Positions 55,336 to 64,000 of a DNA stretch of 64,000 nt are shown here, one piece after another. The notes beneath the pieces were generated by a model. That model ran no database searches, had not been told where the DNA came from, and worked only from the letters and a program-made list of their open reading frames with translations. Source of the DNA: Spirometra erinaceieuropaei (lineage: Eukaryota; Platyhelminthes; Cestoda; Diphyllobothriidea; Diphyllobothriidae). Each line of letters opens with the position of its first letter. The stretch's first letter is position 1. The DNA is taken from assembly GCA_902702965.1 (NCBI GenBank), contig CACRXP010000395.1, positions 245,042 to 309,041 of the forward strand. The letters are read 5' to 3'. The position numbers were made by a program, and so were the translations under genes.

Positions 55336-57166
55336 TAAGGAACAATCACGCAGTCTCGACTTTTCTCCTCCCAATCTCACCACGTTCCAACAGGAGGACT
55401 GTAACAGAGGTTTTTGAGGTCAAAGGCCCTTAAAGAACAAGGCGTAAAGGTCAACGTATCCCGTGCTTTCAAAGTCTCGTTTGCCAGAAGACGATATTTT
55501 GCTCAATGCGATATTCTGGTAGTAGAGCGGTGGTGGTATTCATCAATTGCTGGAAGAAATACGGGCGCCACCGTGTGCCCCGGAATTCAGCTGCCATGGG
55601 CTTTAGGTATTTTAAGGCAGTTCGTTCATCAGGAACGATAAGAGCAACTGCTATTCCATGAGTGTATTGGTGACTTGAGCGCGAGCTGGTTTATAGTGAA
55701 AGGTACGTGTGTAACATCGACTGCAGTTTCTATTCCCATGTACAACATTTTTGTTCGTTTTAGGTAGGCACTGCAAAACAATGGGGGTAACTTTAGACCA
55801 CAGAAGTAGTCTCTCACTGGGCGAAATAGTCGCAGGTAAGAAGAAAGATTTGCAACAAGGGCAAAGTGAGCGCCATAATTGGCGGTAGTTGAAATCAGCG
55901 CAGTCTCTTCTATATGAAGGATCGCTAAAGTACTTGGCGTCGCGCCAATTAATCTCGGCATCTACACGTTCACATTATGTCAGGGGTCGCCCCTGCGTCG
56001 CTTACGCCTATAACAGTTCACTGCTAACTTCGCACAAATGTCCAATTGCGAACGAAGCTTGCACTTCGTGATGTTGACAAAATCATGGGGAGGTAAAAAA
56101 AACATAGGCATGATGCCGAGCAAGTAGACTCGGATCAAAGGTTGAGCTTCAGTCGATTGGTAAATAATAGTGGCACCTACATAGTCCTCCAAGTCCGGCT
56201 GGTCAAGAGCCAAACGCCTAAGGAATTCCGTTCTACTTGGGAAGAGGCCCAAACCGAGCTGAAATTAAAAGATGTGCTACGTTACTCGGTTCTTCAGATT
56301 GCAAGCAAGTTGAACAACCCTCGAAAAAAATGACAGAGAAGTTAGCGGTTGCAGTGATCGCCCTACCTTCTCAGTTATACACGGGAACGCGCATTTTTGT
56401 CTTAATCAGCAGTCACAGTCCTGGAGGAGTGCTCGAGTCATTCGCCTGCCATGCCTCATCACCCATCGCTCCGCCGGCCGGGTGTTCACAGGCAGCTTGT
56501 GGGATAGCCTCCTTGGTAGTACTCGACTGTCGTGTACGTGGAATATACGCGAGGGGTGAATTTCTCCCACCGTCGTGCTGACTCTTGCACTGTGGGCTCG
56601 AAAATATTACAGATTGGAGCGGAAATGCGTCTTCCCCGATATAACTGACAAGGCAAGGCGATCACAGGAACCATGATTTTATTGTTCTGACGTCTTGAAA
56701 ACAAGCTTTCATCGTCGGAGGTAAGTTACGTACGGTGCTTCACAGTACTTGAGGATTTTTGTTAGTGCTGGCGTGCCACTGACTTCCAGGCCACCTGTGC
56801 GCGCTGCACTGCGAGGAGGGAGGGGGCTGGTCATCGTAGCATCGGTCCTTCCTTATCTCTTTGCCGCGAGGGGGAGAGGAGAGGGCGGCCTCTGGGTGAT
56901 CACGGCCATTGCTCTCGTTCGCATTGTTCGTGTTCGCTCCGTGTATCTTGCCTTCATGCCCCGTCCGCACCTGCACACAAACGTGTGAATGGTTTGTGTC
57001 ACCTCAGTGTTGATGTCAGGCTGACAGTACTCGTCACTGTCGTTTGTTCCTTCGGCGTGCTCGTGTCAACCTGCGTTCAGATTGCGTAGGTGGTAACGTG
57101 AGTCTGCGTTCGTCACCGGTTCCCTGTTTACGTTTGTGTCTGATAACCATCCACGTCCACCCGTGT
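55336..57166. other. no firm gene; diverged inverted repeat at 56353-56397 and 56620-56672
   Basis: GTGATCGCCCTACCTTCTCA near 56355 pairs with the reverse complement of 56640-56672 (GTGATCGCCTTGCCTTGTCA), about 75-80 percent alike by eye. 56740-57160 is GC-rich without motifs. The minus frame 55629-55961 partly overlaps an alpha-like fragment. Confidence 0.4.
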
Positions 57167-57365
57167 NNNNNNNNNNNNNNNNNNNNNNNNNNNNNNNNNN
57201 NNNNNNNNNNNNNNNNNNNNNNNNNNNNNNNNNNNNNNNNNNNNNNNNNNNNNNNNNNNNNNNNNNNNNNNNNNNNNNNNNNNNNNNNNNNNNNNNNNNN
57301 NNNNNNNNNNNNNNNNNNNNNNNNNNNNNNNNNNNNNNNNNNNNNNNNNNNNNNNNNNNNNNNNN
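57167..57365. other. assembly gap (199 N)
   Basis: Run of N. Confidence 0.95.
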
Positions 57366-59100
57366 ACCACAAAAGTCGATTATACCATTAGTCAGTTCAA
57401 TCAGCTTGTCGATATTAAGTATATCATCGGCAGGGGTCCCCGCTGGAAACCTGTCTAAGAAAATCATGGGCCGAGACGATGACATTTGTGTACAAAAGCC
57501 CTTGAAAGCAATAACAATCCAAGAACACGAATACAACACCCGCGCCTCGCCAGACCGCTAAAAATAGCGTCAAGGCCACTGTTGTAGACGTTAGTTTTAA
57601 GGTCATAGGTGTTACAGTTCAAAAGTCGCTATGATGCACAGTGTTAATCATTGAATTCACCGGCCGCCAAATATATTTTAAGGTGATAGACAGTGCCTTT
57701 GAACATCGTCGAACCGTCGACTGAATCTTCCTGGAGGATAAGTCCAAGCTAAGTGCTGGGACGCTGAATAAAAATCCAGGTAGGTGGAATAGGTCGCCAT
57801 ACCCCACCACTGCTTGACAAATCAGGAGGTAATTCTGCGAAGCACCTCCAACGCATAAATCGAAACCGATAGAAAAGATTACTTTGCAGGACCACTATTG
57901 AGGGCTGCGGTGGCCTTAGGTAAAACGCCCGCATTAATCGAGAGTTTGAGGACCCTCCAGTATATCGTGGTTAGCCTGCACGGACATTAAAACACAAACT
58001 GGAGGTCATACTTAACAACATGCACATGATTGGGTTTGAGGGACTGCAATTAGCAGGATAAGGGTCAGAAGCAGTGGAAGGCATGACAGGAGCATGGTCA
58101 CTTCTACCTACCAGAAAGTACTTGAAACTGATGCCACAGAACCAAAAAATAATGCTTCCCTTTGAAAAAAATCCTAGGCAACATAGGCGCATGCGCATAA
58201 AACACTCACTTTGAAAGTCTGAGAATGCTATACAGCTAATATATAGACAGTCCCAGCGACATGGCAAGTGAGCTGAAATTTACTAACTGTTCTTCCTACT
58301 TCAGTAGTTCGGAACACTTAAGTATGATGATCCTCGGATAATCCCGTAAAAGACGGCAAAATCTTATAAAAATTGCAAGACTCTATTTAAAACCATATTT
58401 TCTTAAAATTTCCATCCCTTCTTGTTCTGTTTGATACTTATTTTCCGGGTCTCCTAACGAACCAGACTCCATCGTACCACAGTGCTGACCCATATTCTCT
58501 AACATCCTGTGTCCACAAAATCTGTCTGATATTTAATCCCTAAGAAGATTTATTGGAGTCGACGAAGTTGCAGACGTAACAACTAACGGAGGGATGGACA
58601 GAAGCGGAGAGAGACCAAAAAGATGAAAAACAAAAAAATCATCAAATACACAACGCAGAAAAGGAAATATAAAAAGATGGAACAGTAAGAAGTGGATTTT
58701 TCTGAATGTCACAAAAATAAAAAGATTGCCAAACAGGAGGTAAAATGAATCACTACTCACTCTTCAGATAACTTTTTCCTTGGACTGATTACGATCAACA
58801 GATAGTCAGCCCTTGAGCTCGCATGTGCATTTACGAACAGAACAAATTTTTCCGTATATCTGGAAACGATGCGGATGGGGATAATAGAAAAATTGACCAA
58901 GTTAACATTGTACATAGCGAGTGAAATTGTTTCATGATGAAGCGCGATCACTTATGGCAAAGAATAAACTGCTTGCGTACGTTGACAGCAGCTCGTTAGC
59001 GTTGTCTCGGCGGTCTACATTCCATAATTAAAATTCGAGTAACACACGCTCCAAAGGGCTTGTAAAAACTGTCCCCATCGAAGCCTAAAATCATTTTTTA
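57366..59100. other. no firm gene; coding-like plus stretch 57985-58220 with a stop
   Basis: 57985-58220 reads TLKHKLEVILNNMHMIGFEG, LQLAG, stop, GSEAVEGMTGAWSLLPTRKY, KNPRQHRRMRIKHSL; codon structure is coding-like, but one TAA interrupts and no family is recognised. The rest (58270-59100) is AT-rich. Confidence 0.35.
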
Positions 59101-59590
59101 TTGCATGCAGTAGTGATCTTCCGGACGAAATCACTGTTTGGCAGACGTTATGTGACTTTAAGGAGCTCGGCATCCCCATATTGAGATATTCCTGAGCCTT
59201 GGTGGGTCATAGAGCTGCATTACTAAGGTAGTTGGCTTTCACATAAGTAACACTGTACGTTCTCCCATAAAACGTCTGACAATTTATAATGATCAGCCAT
59301 AGAAACCAGTTACTCAACTGCTCCCCCAATTCGCTGAGGTTTGATTTATGTTGTCCTTGTTATGTATGCAAAACAGAAGGTTAATTGGAAATAGGACGTG
59401 TACTGAGTACGATGGACTGCACAAGTGAGGAGGCTTGGGGAAACGGCCGGGTATATGGCAAGGGGGACTGTCATAAGCTGATGGGTAGTTAATTAGCACA
59501 AAGGTGTCAATAGGGGCTCATGACCTTGATCGTTAGTTTGTCACGCGTTTGTGGCATGATGTCCTGGCGGCCGGGGTAGGATACGCTGCA
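59100..59590 (-). repeat. putative 3' LTR of the Gypsy element (U3 side)
   Basis: On the minus strand, the Pol frame ends about 90 bp before a purine-rich TTAGGGTGGAGGGA (59604-59591), a plausible polypurine tract. It is followed by TGCAGCGTATCCTACCCCGG, where an LTR would begin with TG. A TATA-like TATAAATTGTC lies near 59288-59278. The far end of the LTR is not defined and no 5' LTR is in the window. Confidence 0.4.
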
Positions 59591-59679
59591 TCCCTCCACC
59601 CTAAAGTGGAGAGCAGGAGGGGGAGGGGGAGCAGTAGAGGTAATATTGGACAGTCAGACAGTGTTCTAATAAGATTCGT

Positions 59680-60520
59680 TCTGAAAGCGTTGGACAGGTT
59701 GGCGGATTCAGGTCGATCTTCTTAGGGCGGTATTTTCTACCTCTGCGCCGCTTTGTGCAGCCACTGGCCCCTCTGCCCCTAAGCTCGTGCTGGCCGGGGT
59801 AGAAGGAGGTGGAACATACGCCTCGGTCGGTAGCGTACTGCTCTGTGTAGGCAGTAGATGTTCGGTCCTCGGGATGTCAGGATCCCTATCAAGGGTTGCT
59901 GGCAGTTCGAAATTTCCGAATTCTCCGCTTACTGTGTCCGTTCGGCTGCGAACTTGGTCCAGCTGTCAACGCACAAGTCTCCCATCTTCTGACTCTAATT
60001 CCACTATTTGCCCCCCGCTTGTTCAAACTACCGCTGGACACCAGTTCTGTTCGTGTTCCAGTCGCGTGTAGACACTTTCTTTAGGCGCTACGACTCGTGG
60101 TCGGGTGTTTACATCATATCGTTCTTTCATCTTCGTCTGTTTTGCAATGACTCTATCCTGCGTCGATGGATTAAGCAGGTCGATTCGTGTGCGCAACTGC
60201 CGCTTGGACATCAGTTCTGCAAACGAAGCACCGGTTGAGTCGTCCGGTGTTATGCGATAGCTGAACAGAAAACGTGACAACTTGGTGGCCAAATCCGCTT
60301 ACGTCTGTCTGGCTGGTCCGTGCTTTATTGTCTGGACTGCACGCCCTGTCAGGCTATTAGAAGCAGCGTGATACGGGACGGTAGATAAATGTACAATTCT
60401 AATTTTCTCCGTGAAATCTTTAAATTCTGCACTCGTAAAGGCCGGACCATTGTCTGAAACGACCATTTTAGGTATCACAAAAGCAGAAAAACGGCTTGCA
60501 ACTTGTTGACTGTAGTCAGA
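59680..60520 (-). pseudogene. Ty3/Gypsy integrase and Pol C-terminus relic, minus strand
   Basis: One minus frame from about 60515 to 59685 with in-frame stops. Order: SDYSQQVASRFSAFVIPKMV, VSDNGPAFTSAEFKDF (catalytic Asp near 60453), PYHAASNSLTGRAVQTIK, KLSRFLFSYRITPDDSTGAS, AELMSKRQLRTRIDLLNPST, then a basic tail ending RRST-stop-IRQPVQRFQNESY. The catalytic Glu of the NGLAERAV-type block is Gly (codon 60346-60344). The stops at about 60290, 60010, 59945 and 59720 are mostly TGA where Arg is expected. A different Gypsy lineage from the 11.5-kb relic. Confidence 0.85.
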
Positions 60521-61139
60521 CGGGAGGTTTTCGATCTCGAAAATGTGATTTAAGACCTTCTTTATGAATCTCTTTTAACTTTGAATAGGTCACACTTATA
60601 CGCCTGTAGTTTATAATTAACGGTTGGCCACCGCTTTCCAAAACAGACTTTTTAGGCTCCAATCTCAACGTAGTAGGAAAATTCACAGCATAAGGCAGAA
60701 TTTTTATGAGAATCTAGTCAAGCTTTAAGAATACGCGGACAACCTTCTCTGTACCGTTGGTTGCGACCGGTCCACACCGAACGCTAAGGTGCGTTATCTG
60801 AAAATTCGGATTTTATAAGGTTTCCCAGACTAAGACTAAAGATAGCCAGAAGTTCAATGACAGTGTCCACCCAAGGTCTAGACTGATTCAATGCGCGATG
60901 AATCGTGATAAGCGGTGGTTTTTAAAATTACTCATAAACTGATCTGAAAAAGTATTTCCTTGATTTCCAGGATATTTTTCTGAGGGCGATAGATTAAGCT
61001 CTTGAAAACCCTGATGTATGCATGGCGCGTATTATACACAACAGTACAACATTACGAAAATTTGTGACTATTAATATTGAATTCACACAATTTAGGTGGA
61101 ATTATTTTTAACACGGTATTAAGTTCAGGTTCATATTCT
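60521..61139. other. no recognisable feature
   Basis: AT-rich. It may hold eroded upstream Gypsy sequence, but no motif is visible. Confidence 0.35.
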
Positions 61140-61543
61140 CGAAGGAAAACAAGGAACAGATGATCACCCATGCGATTCGTGAAGCCCAACAGATACGTCG
61201 TCTTTTCAGCTGATTGAAGAAGAGTATTGCATTATTATTCCACCCGTTGCATGAAGAATTCAAAACGAAGATTCGGACTGGTTATTTCCATGCGTTGCTT
61301 CGCTGCCTGCCCAAGAAGATGAGGTTAAAGATGTCATTGAAACATGAGCTCAAAGCACAGTCCCGGTTCAAGACCCTCTATTCGATTGCAAACTGCGATG
61401 AGATCACCTCTTTGTCGCCTGTGATGTAAAGGGGACAGCCTGAGGCACTCCAGTTGTTCTAAACAAGATTGGTATTTTAGACTTTCCGCTAGTTTAATTG
61501 CACGATACTGCACTCTATCGAGACATATTTTACATTTTGTCAA
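61140..61543 (-). pseudogene. C-terminal fragment of a CR1/jockey-type LINE RT, minus strand
   Basis: The minus frame 61543-61334 reads CLDRVQYRAIKLAESLKYQS, LEQLECLRLSPLHHRRQRGD, LIAVCNRIEG, the usual end of CR1/jockey-type RT proteins (RVQ-RA-KL, then RRLRGDLI). Beyond the stop, degraded tail pieces continue to about 61140. The rest of the element is absent (5' truncation, as is usual for LINEs). Confidence 0.7.
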
Positions 61544-61554
61544 CCATGGTCACA

Positions 61555-61750
61555 CGTCCGATCTTACCTCCGGCGTCCTTGGCTCTGTCTTGACACCCGA
61601 CACGCAATGGTGTGGAAATAGAGAGTGCGGTGGATTCAGGGCAAGTCTACCACATATATTAATTGACTCACGTCAAGCCACCATTCCTGCGCCCTCCATG
61701 CTCTGGGGCACGCTGTAGACGTTACTGACGGTTCAAGTGTCGAATAAGAT
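61555..61750 (+). repeat. dispersed repeat alpha, copy 10 (3' half)
   Basis: CTCTGTCTTGACACCCGACA, GAGAGTGCGGTGGATTCAGG, GCAAGTCTACCACATATATT, CACCATTCCTGCGCCCTCCA and ACGGTTCAAGTGTCG in family order. Confidence 0.7.
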
Positions 61751-63117
61751 CGGACAAAGACGCCGTAGACTTGTTCCGAAAGTTTTTGTCCAAAGTTTTA
61801 AAAAATCTGTTTGGTAGGGAGCAGCATTCTTCCGGCTTTTAAAGCCTTGACGCTTCGCAAGTGAAACTTAAGATTGCTCCGTATCCAAACGCTGTTATCC
61901 TCTTGCGGAGTCTCCATGGAAATAGAGACGCTTTCCACATAATATGCCTTATGATGTCGTTCAAATCATAATTGGTTGGACGCATATGCAGAGTACAATC
62001 CGGAAGCCATCTCTCGGACGACGTTTGGAGTGGGTGTAGATTGTTTTGAAGGTTCTCATGCTCAGTCGGGTCTTTAAGGACCTTCCAGATACGATCGTTC
62101 CGCAGTCAGGTTCCTGAAGCCTGCCATTAACATAAACAGATGAACAGCACTAATCACGTTCATTCAGTTTGCTTTACGCCTTTCTTTACAGACATATAAA
62201 TGCTCTTACCCAGTTCAGAAGCTTTCCCCTACTTCCAAGTGTACTCCTTTTATGCGAGTGGTACTGAAATGAGAAACTGTTGCAGGCTTCGATAAAATAT
62301 GGATGCGCGTCTTGTCAATTTCCAATAGTAATAATGCTAACCGCTTAATTGAGCTGGCAAGTAGGTATTGTCATTACAAATCAAAGCATATTTGAAAACG
62401 TCATTGACGGGTATATCTCGGCTCGAATAAGTAAACAGATACAGTGTCCAGTCTATGTTTATATTAAAAAAATAAGCAACAGTGGAAAAAACTCCTTGAA
62501 GATCGGTTGAAAAGATATAAAACGTATGTGATCCGCTAGTTCTTACGGAGAAAGAAATTTCAACTCATGGGAAGAAAAAATGCGTATGAAAGACAGAACC
62601 GCCCTGCAGGTATATAAGGCTTCTAAAGTTCCTCGTCAAGGAGGAATCCTTAGACCGGATGAGACTATTCGCTGTAGATTCAATTATACTGTATGTCGGA
62701 TGACTGCAGAAACATCCATCGAAGTGACAAGACAGGAGGGGTCCAACACTGAATAAACAAAAAAACACGATCGTTCATAATCCGCTTAGATTCGAGTCGC
62801 GGGGGGGGGGATTGAAAGGACGCGAGAATAATCGAAGCGAGTTAGAGCCGACCATAGTACTTCTTTGCTGACCGAACAAACCGCCAGCAAGGTGTCAAAG
62901 CAGAGGAACCCGCCGCGATCATAAACTTATCGCTTTGGGTCAAAACGAAGTGGGAACGTTAAGAGCCGCTGTATGGGGATGATACCAGTGGATTTAACGA
63001 CCAATTAAAGACATGGGGTTGTACAAATTTTAGTGAAAGATTATAACTGAAAAAAATAAAGTATTTAATGTCTACCCATAAACCCCGGGAGGATCCTTTT
63101 CAAAGACAATATGTTGA
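61751..63117. other. no recognisable gene
   Basis: AT-rich, with a run of ten G near 62801. The minus frame 62565-62768 lacks motifs. Confidence 0.4.
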
Positions 63118-64000
63118 GTGTTCGGGAGTGAAACGGACAATAGTGACTTTATATTTTCCGAGCTACGACGCTTGCCTAATTCCAATTTAAATGCGAATAA
63201 TCTCGAGATCCTGACGGTCTACCGCCCACCGAGGAACGACCCGCAATCAGACAGTAGTCTACTAGAGGAATTCGAAGCGATTTCGCTCTGACCCAATGTC
63301 ATGATTATGGGCGACTTTAACGCTCCGAATATCGACTGGAATCTGACTTCCGCTCCGGGCTCAGAATTTAACTTTGATCGCCGCCTCCTAAAATCTGTGC
63401 AAAGATCGCATCTTACACAACACGTCTTATCCCCAACCAGACTACGTGAAGGACAACTAGCCAACTGCTTAGACCTTGTATTGACAAAGGCACCGGAAAG
63501 CGTTGATGTTGTAAACTGTCTACCCCCTCTCGGAAAAAGCGACCATGTAGTCCTACAGTGGGAGTATTCTCTCTTCTCTGTACCCGATCAAAGCATCGTG
63601 ATTAGACGCAACATATGGCGTGGTGACTTCAACCAAATGCGTCTCGACATGCGTCGTAGAGACTGGAAAGCAGCATTTACGGGGTGTGTCCTCAAGGACT
63701 GGCTAGAACTTAAGGCCATACTGAATGAACTTATCACCAGATACTACCCTATGTCGAAAAATAAAATCACCAGCAGGCCCCGATGGCTTAAGGGTTCACT
63801 AAAAGTTGAAGTAAACCGTAAGCAAAAGCTGTGGAAAGCATATCTTAGGGACAAGACAACTGAATCCAGAAATAGGTACAAGGCTCAGCGGAATAGGGTA
63901 AAGTGCCTTGTTTACAAAGCCCGCCAAGACTTCGAGGGTAACCTTTTAAACTGTGCAGGAGAAAACCCAAAGCTTTTCTTCAACTACATAAGACAAGGTA
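63118..64000 (+). pseudogene. CR1/jockey-type LINE endonuclease and linker, open to the window end
   Basis: One plus frame from 63118 to the last base with a single stop (TGA, about 63289-63291). It carries NLEILTVYRPPRNDPQSDSS, VMIMGDFNAPNIDWN (catalytic Asp/Asn), ANCLDLVLTKAPESVDVVN, PLGKSDHVVLQWEYSLFS (catalytic Asp-His), then the linker FNQMRLDMRRRDWKAAF, SRPRWLKGSLKVEVNRKQKL, YKAQRNRVKCLVYKARQDFE and NPKLFFNYIRQG. The RT would follow outside the window. It is much better preserved than the related copy at 18.3-21.4 kb, so it is probably younger. Confidence 0.85.

Noticed and set aside
57034..57561. Long frames over the fourth gap
   Set aside because: Mostly N. The flanking residues show no family I can name; a faint likeness to Penelope-type sequence was too weak to report.
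1..64000. CRISPR arrays, bacterial operons, rRNA genes
   Set aside because: No regularly spaced direct repeats, no ribosome-binding-site-led gene strings and no rRNA-like conserved blocks; the sequence is eukaryotic throughout.

Overview
This is eukaryotic DNA from a large, repeat-choked invertebrate genome. There is no operon structure, no dense coding and no prokaryotic signal. Every long reading frame is a transposable-element protein or its remnant. What may be host coding sequence comes as short open frames bounded by canonical GT/AG splice signals and kilobases apart. The mix of elements (an RTE-like LINE with a zinc-finger tail, CR1/jockey-type LINEs, Ty3/Gypsy, a Penelope-like element, a tRNA-derived SINE, long-TIR non-autonomous DNA elements) and the degenerate TTAGGG-type motifs fit a flatworm. 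A large-genome diphyllobothriid tapeworm is my best guess, but it is inference; nothing in the window names the species. Four assembly gaps (runs of N) lie at 15130-15421, 29523-30126, 46471-46568 and 57167-57365.

Layout, left to right. 0.86-5.8 kb: nearly complete LINE, with APE endonuclease (one frameshift), reverse transcriptase (RT) and a C-terminal array of five C2H2-like fingers. 6.1-7.4 kb: a dispersed non-coding repeat (here called alpha) joined to a Penelope-like RT relic. 7.8-8.2 kb: a hairpin-headed insertion with a 14-bp target duplication. 8.3-9.2 kb: two phase-compatible candidate exons. 9.9-10.3 kb: repeat beta with telomere-like motifs. 11.5-12.3 kb: dead Gypsy integrase. 15.5-15.8 kb: candidate exon. 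18.3-21.4 kb: decayed CR1/jockey-type LINE. 23.2-25.1 kb: two broken copies of the zinc-finger LINE plus an alpha repeat. 27.3-27.8 kb: two candidate exons. 27.9-29.5 kb: minus-strand LINE RT cut by a gap. 30.7 kb: SINE. 32.1-41.8 kb: four roughly 1-kb long-TIR elements interspersed with candidate exons on both strands. 42.4-42.8 kb: SINE composite with a perfect 90-bp palindrome. 46.6-49.4 kb: two minus-strand relics of the zinc-finger LINE. 51.5-55.2 kb: four minus-strand candidate exons whose phases chain perfectly. 59.1-60.5 kb: Gypsy integrase with a putative LTR. 61.1 kb and 63.1-64.0 kb: further CR1/jockey-type LINE fragments, the last running off the window end.

How it fits together: the window looks like one or two split host genes with large, transposon-filled introns. 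One set of candidate exons reads plus (8.3-45.2 kb) and one reads minus (55.2-33.0 kb), and the two sets interleave. I do not recognise the encoded host proteins. No element here is clearly intact. The first LINE is closest, broken by one frameshift and one in-frame stop.
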